Shown here: piece by piece, positions 7,242 to 16,258 of the stretch
How the letters are laid out: each line of letters begins with the position of its first letter
How positions within the stretch are numbered: position 1 is the stretch's first letter
The notes under the pieces: generated by a model
Database searches by the model: none
What the model was told of the DNA's origin: nothing
The model's input: only the letters and a program-made list of their open reading frames with translations
Assembly: GCA_028821775.1 (NCBI GenBank)
Contig: JAPKFB010000040.1
Span: forward strand, 1 to 44,657
DNA: 44,657 nucleotides
Direction: 5' to 3'
From: Roseibacillus sp.
GTDB taxonomy: Bacteria; Verrucomicrobiota; Verrucomicrobiia; Verrucomicrobiales; Akkermansiaceae
Made by a program: the position numbers and the translations under genes

Positions 7242-8942
7242 ATGTCCCAAAACAACTCTCCGGCTATACGGAGTTTTCACTGCGTGTCCTGCCGTGGCGA
7301 AATCCAGATCTCTTACGACCTGCCACCGACGACTGCGGCTTGCCCACATTGCAGCGTAAGTATTACCTCTCCTGCGCCACCCCCCGCGGGCAGTTCGGCT
7401 CCGGCAGGAGACCCCATGATCCTGACTTCGGAGGCAACGATGGCGAGAGTTCCCTCGCCCCCTGCGCCGATCGAATCGCCCCGGGAGGCCCTTCCTTCAG
7501 AGCCTGTGCAGAGCAAGGTGCCGGAGCGCGTTGTCGCGACGTCGGGATGTGTTCCGGTCCCCAGTTCGGAGGAGACGAGGGCAGGACATCCTGCTCTGCC
7601 GAGGACCCCAACCAGCGAGCAGTCGGAGAAAAGTTCCCCGTCACCTGGGGAGCAGGAAAATGCTGATGTTGTCATGCCGGAGAAGGCAGAAGCCCAACCG
7701 GAACCGGTTGGAGCCCCGATGGAGGGGGGGACAAAAACAAAGCACCAGTTGCATCCGGCGATTCCCTTCCTGGGCGCAATCTTGCTCATCGTGAGTGTCT
7801 TGGTTGGCTTGGTAGTGATGAAGCGCAAGGATCCGGTGATCGATCCGCCAGTGGTCGAGTCTCCCGGGGGGATTGCCGAACCCCAAGACGAAGAGGCTCG
7901 GAATCGATTTTTGCGAGACGGGTGGAAGCGGTACTCGATGGATACCCTGACGGGCTTTCTGAGGGCGCACTCACCGGAAGAAAAGGCGCGATATGTTCTG
8001 GGGGGGGAAGGGATGAGAGGTGAGATGAGTGACTTCTATGCGGGCACGGAGCTGATCGATGAGTCAGACACTCCCATTGACGCCTTCAATCATCTCGATC
8101 TTGATATTGCGGATAAGAAGCGGGGTCTCTTCCTGATGCAATACGAGCGCCCGGCGCAGTACAACATGCGTGAGTTTTTCCGGCCAGTTGCCTCACTCCA
8201 GATTCAGCACAAGTTGGAGGATCCTGATCTCTTGCTCTCCGTCTTCGCCTCGCACGAAAACTTTGAATTGGAGTCCGTCCGCGTGATGGCGTTTTTCAAG
8301 GAAGTGGACAACAAGCTCCTTCTTGACTGGGACGTGTATGCGCAGACCAAGTATCGCTCCCTGCGGCACTTCCGGGAAAATCCGCAGCCTGGAGTGAGTC
8401 AGGATTTTCGAGTCATGGTGAGTGAGGAATTGGCCGGTGCCGGAGATGCGGATTTCTCCACCTTCCGCACCTTCCGCTTCTCTGATCCGGCTCATTCCGA
8501 GGACCGTGTCGACGTGCCGGTCGAGATGGCGGGGCTGCCCGGACAGATTCTTTCGGATTTGGCCTGGATCAATCTTCCCGATCGTGAGTTGCAAAGACGT
8601 TACGCCACCTTGAAGTTGGCCTGGAGCGAGGAGAATCCGCCGCGCATTACGCTGCAGAAGGTGATTTGCTGGGAATTTCTTGGATTGGGTGGCGTGGCAG
8701 GCAATGCCGATCCCATTGGAGAGCCTGTTCCGCTTAGTCCGGGCGGGTTGGATATCCTAGCCCTTGATCACTTGGTTCCTTCTGCCCCTCCCTCCATCGA
8801 CACCGAGGACGCGGTCTCAAGTGCCGTGGAGGCGATCGAGATTATTCCCGTTGCGATTCCCATCGACGAGGACGAGTTGCCCGAGTTCGATGAAGAAGAA
8901 GGGGCTGACTTCCCGGGGGACATCGATGCCCTCAATCCGTGA
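7242..8942 (+). CDS. zinc-ribbon, single-span membrane protein of unknown function
   Basis: This 566-residue protein has an N-terminal zinc ribbon (FHCVSC...AACPHC, Cys pairs near residues 13-16 and 31-34). A low-complexity Pro/Ser/Glu-rich linker follows to about residue 165, then one transmembrane helix at about 172-193 (PFLGAILLIVSVLVGLVVMK), then a roughly 370-residue C-terminal region. The tail has predicted beta-rich segments and a very acidic end (DEDELPEFDEEEGADFPGD). The N-terminus is probably cytoplasmic and the C-terminal domain periplasmic. I recognise no catalytic motif. The gene overlaps mnmE by GTGA (8939-8942), implying translational coupling. The link to tRNA modification may be only positional. 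Confidence 0.8.
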   Translation: MSQNNSPAIRSFHCVSCRGEIQISYDLPPTTAACPHCSVSITSPAPPPAGSSAPAGDPMILTSEATMARVPSPPAPIESPREALPSEPVQSKVPERVVATSGCVPVPSSEETRAGHPALPRTPTSEQSEKSSPSPGEQENADVVMPEKAEAQPEPVGAPMEGGTKTKHQLHPAIPFLGAILLIVSVLVGLVVMKRKDPVIDPPVVESPGGIAEPQDEEARNRFLRDGWKRYSMDTLTGFLRAHSPEEKARYVLGGEGMRGEMSDFYAGTELIDESDTPIDAFNHLDLDIADKKRGLFLMQYERPAQYNMREFFRPVASLQIQHKLEDPDLLLSVFASHENFELESVRVMAFFKEVDNKLLLDWDVYAQTKYRSLRHFRENPQPGVSQDFRVMVSEELAGAGDADFSTFRTFRFSDPAHSEDRVDVPVEMAGLPGQILSDLAWINLPDRELQRRYATLKLAWSEENPPRITLQKVICWEFLGLGGVAGNADPIGEPVPLSPGGLDILALDHLVPSAPPSIDTEDAVSSAVEAIEIIPVAIPIDEDELPEFDEEEGADFPGDIDALNP

Positions 8943-10276
8943 GGGAGACTATTGCTGCTATCGCCACCCCATTCGGACAGGGAGCGATTTCGGTTCTTCG
9001 CCTCTCTGGAGAGCAGGCGTTTGAAATCGCGGCCCGAGCAGTGCTCGCGGAGGAGGGTGTATTCAGGCCACGCTTCGCGCAGAGAGCGATGGTGCGCGAT
9101 CGGGAGGGCGGAGTTCTCGACGATGTCCTACTGACCGCCTTTCCGGGTCCCCACAGCTATACCGGTGAGGACGTGGTGGAGATCAGTTGTCACGGTGGGG
9201 TGCTGGTGACCCAGCGGGTGCTTGAGCGCCTCTTGGAGTGTGGCGCCCGCGGAGCCGAAGCAGGGGAGTTCAGCCTGCAGGCATTCCTGAATGGGAAGAT
9301 GGACCTCACCCAGGCCGAGGCGGTGATGGACGTGATTTCCGCACAGACGGAACTCGCTTTGAAAGCTGCTCAGCATCAGCTGAGTGGTCGGATTGGGGAG
9401 GCCACGGAAGGGTTGCGCGGCGATCTGCTTGAGATTGTGGCTCAGGTGGAGGCCTCCATCGATTTTCCGGAAGAAGACATCGATCCCGAGACCGGAGCCG
9501 GCTTGCTCAGGCGACTGGAGGACTGTGGAGGACGGATTGCGGCTCTTCTCGCCACCGCGGAGCAGGGGCGCATTCTGCGGGAAGGAGTTCGCACTGTTAT
9601 TTACGGTGAACCCAACGTGGGGAAATCGAGTTTGCTTAACGTCCTGCTGGGTTACGAACGGGCTATTGTTAGCGAGCAGGCTGGCACGACCCGGGACACC
9701 GTTGAAGAGGTGGTCAATATTGGGGGGATCCCGGTAAGGCTGATCGACACGGCAGGTATGCGCGAAGCGACGGATGATATTGAGCGGCGGGGGGTGGAGC
9801 GTACCCGGAAACATCTTGCGGAGGCGGATCTTATCCTAGAGGTGGTCGACGTGGGTGCGTCTCAGGGGGTGATGCTTGGAGAGGAACAGTGTAAGAATGC
9901 GCACAGGCTCTTGGTTCTCAACAAGTGCGACTTGGCCAGGCATGCTGATTGGATCGGGGCCGAGGGGGTGGCCGTGTCTTGTGTGGAGGAGACCGGAATG
10001 GAGGAATTGACGGCGGCCATTCAGGAGGAGTTGGCGCTGGGGGCCACGAGTTGGGGCCAGGAAGCTGTGGCGGTCAATGCTCGTCATCAGGATTGTCTCC
10101 GTCGCGCGGGGAGAGCGTTGGAGGTGGCGCGGGAGCAGCTTGCCCACGCGGCGAGTCCGGAATTCGCGGCCGTTGACCTGCGGATCGCCATGGAGGCGAT
10201 CGGCGAAGTGGCAGGCAAGGTGGAGACTGAAGAATTGCTCGGAGAGATTTTTGGGCGCTTCTGCATTGGGAAGTGA
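8939..10276 (+). CDS. mnmE: tRNA modification GTPase MnmE (TrmE)
   Basis: This 445-residue protein, with MnmG, installs 5-carboxymethylaminomethyl groups on U34 of several tRNAs. Domains in order: an N-terminal folate-binding domain (ETIAAIATPFGQGAISVLRL, SYTGEDVVEISCHGG), a helical domain, a Ras-like G domain inserted at about 218-370 (G1 GEPNVGKSS at 223-231, G2 region GTTRDTVEE, G3 DTAGM, G4 NKCD) and the C-terminal FGRFCIGK, whose Cys is the conserved active-site C-[IV]-G-K motif. The start is GTG in a GTGA overlap with the upstream membrane-protein gene. The length is normal and all key motifs are intact. Confidence 0.97.
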   Translation: MRETIAAIATPFGQGAISVLRLSGEQAFEIAARAVLAEEGVFRPRFAQRAMVRDREGGVLDDVLLTAFPGPHSYTGEDVVEISCHGGVLVTQRVLERLLECGARGAEAGEFSLQAFLNGKMDLTQAEAVMDVISAQTELALKAAQHQLSGRIGEATEGLRGDLLEIVAQVEASIDFPEEDIDPETGAGLLRRLEDCGGRIAALLATAEQGRILREGVRTVIYGEPNVGKSSLLNVLLGYERAIVSEQAGTTRDTVEEVVNIGGIPVRLIDTAGMREATDDIERRGVERTRKHLAEADLILEVVDVGASQGVMLGEEQCKNAHRLLVLNKCDLARHADWIGAEGVAVSCVEETGMEELTAAIQEELALGATSWGQEAVAVNARHQDCLRRAGRALEVAREQLAHAASPEFAAVDLRIAMEAIGEVAGKVETEELLGEIFGRFCIGK

Positions 10277-10335
10277 GGGAAGCCACGGGGACCTGGCCGG
10301 GCTTTTCCTGATGAGAGTTGTGCTAGGGCGGAGCC

Positions 10336-10752
10336 GTGACGGAGCCCCATAAGACCGTGGTTGTGACCGGGGCTGGAATCTCAGTGGAGTCCGGTCTCCC
10401 GACCTTTGGAGGTCGCGGGTTGCAGCGAGGATCTCGGGGTGGATTCGATCTGTTCGCAGCGCGGGGCGACGGGGAAGCGGCGATCGCACATCGTTTGGTT
10501 TGGCGAGACTCTCTTTTACCTGGAGGCGATTGAAAATCACCTTTGCGCGGCGGCTCTTTCTCGGGATTGGAATTTCGGGGAGAGTGTATCCAGTCGCAGG
10601 ATTTGTGCAGATCGCGCGCTACCATGCGCCCGCTCCGTGAAGGTGAACCTCCCTCCAGCGGGGAGAGTGGGCAGTTTGACCGAGTGTGGAAGGGTAGGGC
10701 AGGTGAGGTTTTGCCCGCCTTGGTGAAGGCGATTTTGACAGGAGAAGCTTGA
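10336..10752 (+). pseudogene. decayed sirtuin (Sir2/CobB-type NAD-dependent deacylase)
   Basis: Scattered over three frames are the signature pieces of a bacterial sirtuin in the right order. At the start is KTVVVTGAGISVESGLPTF (the Rossmann NAD-binding GAGIS motif). In other frames follow HIVWFGETLFYLEAIENHL (the HxVWFGE block), VYPVAGFVQIARYHAP (the VYPAAGF block), SVKVNL and finally GQFDRVWKGRAGEVLPALVK to a TGA at 10750. The distance between GAGIS and VWFGE is about 120 bases rather than the usual 300 or more. The substrate-binding and zinc-binding middle, including the catalytic HG, is therefore deleted, and at least two further frameshifts are present. It cannot make an active enzyme. 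The gene was probably once the downstream neighbour of mnmE. Confidence 0.88.
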
Positions 10753-10794
10753 AGATTTAGAAAGTTGTGGCTTTGTAACGGCGACAAAATTGGC

Positions 10795-13569
10795 ATGGAA
10801 AGAAGACTGATTTCCCTTTTGGGCGCGGCTGCTTTTGGCATTGGCGCGTTGACTCTCGCCCAGGACGAGCCCGCGAAGTCCCCTGCTGTAGCTGAGGATC
10901 CGGCTCCCGTTGCTGCCGAGGCACCAAACGATGCCCAGCCTGGGAAGGAGCTTCCTGAGGTTCTGCCGGGGGAGTCCGTTCAGCTCCGCCGGGCGCGCCT
11001 GCTCGTGCTGGATCTCGCCAGCGAATCTTACCGTGCTCGGGAAGAGGCCTCCCGGGGGCTCTGGGAATTGGGAGTGATTGGGATCGAGGCCATCAAGAAG
11101 GGGGTGAAGAGCGCAGATCCGGAAGTGGCCTATCGCTCCAAGATTCTTCTTCAGCGCATCCGCACCGGGATCACACCGGATACTCCCAAGAGCGTGGTGG
11201 CCTTGGTGCAGAAATACTTTCGCTCGGGAACCAATGGCAAGAAGGCTGTCTTCGAGAGTCTCCTCAAGGAGCGCGCCTACACGCAAGTTCTTCGAATTTA
11301 CCGTCACGAGGAAGATGAGGCTTCGCGGGAAGCGTGCGAGGAGATCGTCGAGAAGGCGGTGCTGCCCGCAACTCTGCCAGCCTTGATGGACGGGCGTGTC
11401 AAGGATGGTGAAGAGCTTCTAAGACTCGCGCCGGTGACGGATCAAAATACGAGGAGACTCGCCGCGCTTTTGCGTACGGAAGGATTACTTGAGGAGGAAA
11501 TCGCTTCTTCCTCGAAGAGGCTGAGCTTTGAGCCAAATGGCGAGGTGTCCCAAAATTCCATGGAAGCTGCGCTCCATCATCTTGCGCTCCTGCGTTCACG
11601 TGGAGAAGTCGCCGAGGCACGGGAATTGGCCGAAAAGATGGGCCGCGAAGATCTCGTGGCAGGCTTGGCTCTCTTTGAAGGAGATCCCATTCCCTACCTC
11701 AAGTGGTTCATGGATCTGCAGGAGGAGTCGCCGGTGGCGCGAATCCATGCCGAGATCGTCCTCAACCGTTGGCAAGGAAATGACGCGGAGGGTGAGCGAT
11801 TGCTGAATAAGATGGCCAAGGAGGCCTCTGCCGGCGGGGAAGAGGAGCGAGCGGCCCTCCTTTCCCTTCTGCTCAACGGGAATGTCGAACTCGGCATCCC
11901 CCTGGTTGCAGAGAGAAGAAAGGAGGCGGCCTTCCTCTACTATGAGACCGTTGAACTGCCCATGGAGGCGTTGAAAATCTACGGCTATCCTGAAGCCGCC
12001 GAGAAGAAGAAGGAGTGGCTGGAAGAGCGTTACGCGCTGATGCGAACGAATTGGACGGAGAGCGATCCTTCCCGATACGAGGTGCTGACCATCGCATCGT
12101 TTCTCTACACTCGAGGGGAGCGCGAGGAGGGAACGAACATTATGAAGGCGCTCTCCGAAATCGGGTGGAAGGAAGGAATGAAAAATTGGTTGGAGTTCAT
12201 CGGGCGGCTCAGTAATTTGGGAGGCAGTCTGCACGAGCTTTGTTTCCTGCTCGCGTCCGAAAGGGTCACCGCGGAGAGCGCGGACGAGGATGATGCCAAG
12301 GTGATCTATCACCTCTTTGGCGAGGGTGATTCCGCCCTGCACTTGTGGAATCTGCTTGAGTCGATTGAAGAAGACAAATCGAAGCGCATTATGTTGCTGG
12401 GAGCTGTCTATGGCCTTGTGCACATGGATGAGGCGCGGCTCCAGGAGGCTCTCGTCGCGCTTGATGAGAAGGCCGCCAAAGGGGCACCGAAGGATCACGC
12501 TCAACGGTATGCCGATCTGTTAGAGGCTGCTGAATATCGAGACGATGCCACCGTTGCCCTCGCCCTCTTGGAGCGTCTTGCCAAGCTAAGTGATGGAGAT
12601 AAGTGGGGGGGGAAGCTGGCCGGCTACCATGGGTATGTTTCTGACTGGCAGAAAGCCATCGATGCTTATGACCAGCTTCTGAAAGTGGAGCCCACCAATG
12701 TGCGTAGCCTCGCCCTTTACGGGAGTGCCAAGATCCGGGCTGGAAGGCCGGAGGACGCAAGAGAGCCGCTCCGCAAGGTGGAGCAGTTCGGACTCGATGA
12801 ACCCATTCGGCTCTATCATCTCGCAAGTGATGTCGAGCGCAATGGAGTGGTCGAGAAATCCCAACTCTACTGGCGGCAACTCCTGCTCTCGAATCCTCCC
12901 ACCGACTGGATTTGGCAGAGTGCGGTTCCGTATTTTGTGAAGCATGCCCGGCGCAAGAAACAATGGCGAATCGCAGCAGCCTTCTCGGAGGTGGACGCCT
13001 TGCAGTCGATGAAGATCCGGACAACCTACCTGAATCCGATTACCGCCATTCGTAAGCGGTTTGCGGCAGATCTCTATCGCGGGCTGGCTCTGCTGGAGGA
13101 GGGCGACAAGGAAAACGCGATGAGGCTCCTACGCAAGACGTTCGAACTCCTCAATGGAGACGGCCTCCTGGCGGACGACTACTTTCCGCTGCTGCGGGAA
13201 GCGGGAGAGATCGAGGAGCACGATCGGAACTTTGAGATTGTCTACCAACGGATCGAGGAGTCGATCAAAGCCTTTCCGAAGGCGCACAACACCTACAACA
13301 GCGCGGCTTGGATGGCATCGCGCGCATCGCGGCAATTGGAGGATGCCCACGAGAAGATTCGCAAGGCCCTCTCCATGCGTCCCAAGCAAGCCGCTTATCT
13401 CGATACCATGGCCGAGGTTTGGTTTGCAAAGGGAGATCGCGAGCAGGCGGTGGAGTGGTCGCGCAAAGCCGTGCAGGAATCCTTCCACGGGGGGTCGAGT
13501 TCGGGAGCGGGAGTTGGACTCCGCGAGCAGTATGACCGATTTCGATCCGCCGAGTATCCCGTTCCCTGA
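10795..13569 (+). CDS. secreted HEAT/TPR-repeat protein
   Basis: This 924-residue protein begins at the ATG at 10795, which places a signal peptide (RRLISLLGAAAFGIGALTLA, cleavage near AQ) at the N-terminus. An in-frame TTG 30 bases upstream would bury it. After a Pro/Ala-rich spacer comes a HEAT-like segment (residues about 60-125: SYRAREEASRGLWELGVIGI, DPEVAYRSKILLQRI), as in many exported Verrucomicrobia and Planctomycetes proteins. The rest is helical and ends in TPR-like repeats, clear at AIDAYDQLLKVEPTNVRSLA and in the last 120 residues (AHNTYNSAAWMASRA... KALSMRPKQAAYLDTMAEVW). It probably acts as a periplasmic or surface scaffold. No enzymatic motif is visible. Confidence 0.8.
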   Translation: MERRLISLLGAAAFGIGALTLAQDEPAKSPAVAEDPAPVAAEAPNDAQPGKELPEVLPGESVQLRRARLLVLDLASESYRAREEASRGLWELGVIGIEAIKKGVKSADPEVAYRSKILLQRIRTGITPDTPKSVVALVQKYFRSGTNGKKAVFESLLKERAYTQVLRIYRHEEDEASREACEEIVEKAVLPATLPALMDGRVKDGEELLRLAPVTDQNTRRLAALLRTEGLLEEEIASSSKRLSFEPNGEVSQNSMEAALHHLALLRSRGEVAEARELAEKMGREDLVAGLALFEGDPIPYLKWFMDLQEESPVARIHAEIVLNRWQGNDAEGERLLNKMAKEASAGGEEERAALLSLLLNGNVELGIPLVAERRKEAAFLYYETVELPMEALKIYGYPEAAEKKKEWLEERYALMRTNWTESDPSRYEVLTIASFLYTRGEREEGTNIMKALSEIGWKEGMKNWLEFIGRLSNLGGSLHELCFLLASERVTAESADEDDAKVIYHLFGEGDSALHLWNLLESIEEDKSKRIMLLGAVYGLVHMDEARLQEALVALDEKAAKGAPKDHAQRYADLLEAAEYRDDATVALALLERLAKLSDGDKWGGKLAGYHGYVSDWQKAIDAYDQLLKVEPTNVRSLALYGSAKIRAGRPEDAREPLRKVEQFGLDEPIRLYHLASDVERNGVVEKSQLYWRQLLLSNPPTDWIWQSAVPYFVKHARRKKQWRIAAAFSEVDALQSMKIRTTYLNPITAIRKRFAADLYRGLALLEEGDKENAMRLLRKTFELLNGDGLLADDYFPLLREAGEIEEHDRNFEIVYQRIEESIKAFPKAHNTYNSAAWMASRASRQLEDAHEKIRKALSMRPKQAAYLDTMAEVWFAKGDREQAVEWSRKAVQESFHGGSSSGAGVGLREQYDRFRSAEYPVP

Positions 13570-13653
13570 TGCGGTTCGAGAGTGCCAAAGGGATGATTTG
13601 AGCATCATTTCGGAATTGCGCAACGGCGCTGGATCTGCATCCTTCCGCCACCA

Positions 13654-13738
13654 GGAGGGGTGGCAGAGTGGTCGAATGCACCGGTCTTGAAAACCGGCGT
13701 GGGGAAACTCACCGTGGGTTCGAATCCCACCCCCTCCG
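13654..13738 (+). tRNA. tRNA-Ser(TGA)
   Basis: This is a type II tRNA with acceptor GGAGGGG pairing CCCCTCC and discriminator G. The anticodon stem is CCGGT/ACCGG with loop CTTGAAA (anticodon TGA, reading UCN codons). It has a long variable arm (CGTGGGGAAACTCACC) and T-arm GTGGG-TTCGAAT-CCCAC. CCA is not encoded. It lies 84 bases after the TPR gene and may be cotranscribed. Confidence 0.97.
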
Positions 13739-14054
13739 GTCTTTTTGTTTCCGCCTGTGCGGGGCGAATCCCAATCGCCCTCGATCGAGCCCAATTGCTG
13801 CCGATGACACTAGGGAAACCGGGGGATGAGCCCTCTCCAGAGCAAAGGGGAGACGCCTTCGTCATGTTCCCGTTCCTTCCCTGGTCCGTGGCCAAATCAC
13901 GGAGCGATCGGTAGGGTAAGGGGGCGGCTTGAGCGGGAACCGCAATTGGGATTGGGCGGCTCGAGTTTTGGTTGAGCTGACGATTACCTTGATCAATCGC
14001 TAATGATTTGGTTAGAAGAACCTTGGAAAACCGGGAAGAGAACGGTTCGAATCC
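13739..14054. other. 316-base gap between tRNA-Ser and glycerate kinase
   Basis: No gene is supported. A T-run (CTTTTTG) follows the tRNA without a strong hairpin. The part nearest the kinase (TTGATCAATCGCTAATGATTTGG) is AT-richer and may hold its promoter. Confidence 0.4.
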
Positions 14055-15179
14055 ATGCGAATTCTCATTGCCTGTGACAAATTCAAGGGCTCGCTGACCG
14101 CGACCGAAGCGTGCGAAGCGGTTCGTGATGGCCTGAAAGCGGCCGGGTCCTCGGACGACTTGGTGATCTGTCCGATTGCGGATGGTGGGGAGGGCTTCAC
14201 CGAGTCCATGGTCACCGCCCTGCACGGGCAGTGGCGGACCTGTGATTCGTTTGATGCACAGCACAACCCGGTGGCGGCACGCTATGGATTGTTGCGAAAT
14301 GCAGCAGGGGAATTGGAGGCCGTGATGGAGATGGCAGAGGCCAGCGGGTTGAGACGAATTCCCGTCGACGAGCGGAGGGTGTTGCATTCCTCCACCTTTG
14401 GGACCGGGTCGATGATTTGGGACGCGGTCAAGGCCGGTGCTCAGCGAATCCTGATCGGGATCGGGGGAAGCGCCACCAATGACGCCGGGATTGGAATGGC
14501 GGCCGCCTTGGGAGTGAAGTTTTTCGATGGGGACGGAGAGGAACTGGAGCCTATTCCGGCTGCGATGGGGGAACTTGGTTCTCTCGATGAGAGTGCGCTC
14601 CTCACTCTCCCGCCGGTGGAAGTCGCCTGTGACGTTGAGAATCCGCTCCTCGGATCGAACGGAGCGAGCATCATCTATGGACCACAGAAGGGCGCGAGTG
14701 CGGAAGAGATCGAGTTCCTGGAAGGGGCCTTGGGCCGCCTGGTCGAGGTGACGGGAGCGGCGGACATTGCAGATACCCCGGGTGCCGGGGCGGCCGGCGG
14801 GCTTGGTTTCGGCCTCATGCGATTTGCGGGCGCGCGCCTGCGCAATGGATTCAACATGGTGGCCGATGCCCTCGGACTGACTTCCCAAATTTCGGAGGCT
14901 GATCTCGTGATCACAGGCGAAGGGTCGCTGGATGCCCAGACCCTGCTGGGAAAAGGGCCCATGGGACTCGCGCTCCTGGCCCGGGAGCAGGGAAAGCGGG
15001 TAGTGGGGATCGGCGGCCGGGTGGCGCCCATCCTGGCCGAGAGCCAGTGGTTCGACGCCACGCTCTCGTTGGAATCGTTCGGGTTGACGGAGGACGAGTG
15101 CATGTTTCGGGCAGAAGAACTGCTCCGTGACCTGGCGGGAGAGGTTGCAGGCTTGCTCCGACACTGGGAGGGCAGTTAG
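14055..15179 (+). CDS. glycerate kinase (GarK/GlxK family)
   Basis: This 374-residue member of the bacterial glycerate kinase family phosphorylates D-glycerate with ATP; members usually make 2-phosphoglycerate. Hallmarks are MRILIACDKFKGSLTATEAC at the N-terminus, CPIADGGEGFTESMV near residue 40, the glycine-rich GIGGSATNDAGIGMAAALG around 135, CDVENPLLG, GPQKGAS and GAAGGLGFGL, then the C-terminal ITGEGSLDAQTLLGKGP. The length is usual and the motifs are complete. In this genome the enzyme could salvage glycerate released when the glucosylglycerate phosphorylase at 25941 cleaves its substrate, an inference from gene content, not from linkage. The start ATG lacks a strong SD. fabD follows 12 bases after the stop, suggesting one transcript. 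Confidence 0.95.
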   Translation: MRILIACDKFKGSLTATEACEAVRDGLKAAGSSDDLVICPIADGGEGFTESMVTALHGQWRTCDSFDAQHNPVAARYGLLRNAAGELEAVMEMAEASGLRRIPVDERRVLHSSTFGTGSMIWDAVKAGAQRILIGIGGSATNDAGIGMAAALGVKFFDGDGEELEPIPAAMGELGSLDESALLTLPPVEVACDVENPLLGSNGASIIYGPQKGASAEEIEFLEGALGRLVEVTGAADIADTPGAGAAGGLGFGLMRFAGARLRNGFNMVADALGLTSQISEADLVITGEGSLDAQTLLGKGPMGLALLAREQGKRVVGIGGRVAPILAESQWFDATLSLESFGLTEDECMFRAEELLRDLAGEVAGLLRHWEGS

Positions 15180-15191
15180 AACCCCGCTTAC

Positions 15192-16124
15192 ATGAGTGAG
15201 GCCGTATTGTTGTTTGCAGGACAGGGCGCACAGTGCGTCGGGATGGGAAAAGATCTTGGGGAAGCCTATCCGGCAGCGGCCACTCTCTTTGAGAAGGCAG
15301 ATGCGGTGCTGGGACGTTCGCTCAGTTCGGTCATGTTCGAAGGTCCTGAAGAGGACCTGACCAAGACTGCGAACTGTCAGCCGGCGCTGTTTGTGCATGG
15401 TCTCGCGCTCCTGGAAGTCCTGCAGGCTGCGGTGACCGGACTCAAGCCGGTTGCGGCGGCGGGTCTATCACTGGGGGAATTGACCGCTCATGCGGCAGCG
15501 GGAACCTTTGAGTTTGAGGAGGGGCTTCGACTGGTGGCGGCGCGTGGCGCATTGATGGATGAGGCGTGCTCCGCCACGGATGGCGCCATGGCGGCAATGA
15601 TCGGAGGGGATGCGGAAGCGGTCAGGAAGCTTGCCGCAGCATGCGGGGTTGAGGTCGCGAATTTCAATTGTCCGGGGCAGATCGTTGTTTCTGGAACAAA
15701 CGCGGGGATCGATGAGGCCGTGGCGAAGGCCAAGGAATGCGGGATCCGCATGGCAAGGAAACTGAAGGTGGCGGGTGCCTATCACTCCCGCCTGATGGCA
15801 GCGGCCCAGGAGAAGTTCGGGGTCGCGCTGGGCGAGGTCGAAGTGGGAACTCCGCAGATCCCGGTGATCTGCAATTTCTCCGCCGAAGGGGTGAACGAGC
15901 CGGAGCAAATTCGTGAGACCCTGACCAGGCAAGTGACGGGCTCGGTACGCTGGGAGGAGTCGATGCGTCTTCTTCTCGAACGTGGACACAAACTATTTAT
16001 CGAACTGGGTCCCGGGAAAGTGCTCAGTGGGCTGATGGGGCGGATCGACAAAAGTGTGGAAGTGCTCGCGGTGGAGCATCGGGAAAGTTTGGAAACTGCG
16101 GTGGCGCGCTTGAGGGGGGTGTAG
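15192..16124 (+). CDS. fabD: malonyl-CoA:ACP transacylase
   Basis: This 310-residue enzyme moves malonate from CoA to acyl carrier protein to feed type II fatty acid synthesis. The nucleophile is in GLSLGE (Ser93), the catalytic His is in AYHSRLM (His198), and the family's N-terminal LFAGQGAQCVGMGKDL and the motif ELGPGKVLSGLM near the C-terminus are present. It is 12 bases downstream of the glycerate kinase gene and ends just before a hairpin. The other fatty-acid gene in the window, fabI, is 16 kb away. No accessory PKS-like domains are attached. Confidence 0.96.
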   Translation: MSEAVLLFAGQGAQCVGMGKDLGEAYPAAATLFEKADAVLGRSLSSVMFEGPEEDLTKTANCQPALFVHGLALLEVLQAAVTGLKPVAAAGLSLGELTAHAAAGTFEFEEGLRLVAARGALMDEACSATDGAMAAMIGGDAEAVRKLAAACGVEVANFNCPGQIVVSGTNAGIDEAVAKAKECGIRMARKLKVAGAYHSRLMAAAQEKFGVALGEVEVGTPQIPVICNFSAEGVNEPEQIRETLTRQVTGSVRWEESMRLLLERGHKLFIELGPGKVLSGLMGRIDKSVEVLAVEHRESLETAVARLRGV

Positions 16125-16126
16125 GT

Positions 16127-16154
16127 TTCCCCTCGCGTGACCCAGCGAGGGGAA
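16127..16154 (+). terminator. hairpin after fabD
   Basis: A perfect 10-bp stem, TTCCCCTCGC and GCGAGGGGAA, is closed by an 8-base loop two bases after the fabD stop. No U-run follows, so it may be a weak or Rho-assisted terminator or an mRNA-stabilising 3' hairpin rather than a canonical intrinsic terminator. Confidence 0.65.
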
Positions 16155-16258
16155 GCTTACAATATCATGAAATTGAGTTAGGGTTCCTTCCTTGAACGGA
16201 CGACAGGGACGCGTGCTGAATCGGGAGACACGCTAGCGACCGCGCAAGGCCACCCGGT

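Noticed and set aside
13605..15398. Minus-strand frame of 597 codons
   Set aside because: It runs antisense through tRNA-Ser, the glycerate kinase and the start of fabD, all well supported. High GC produces such frames.
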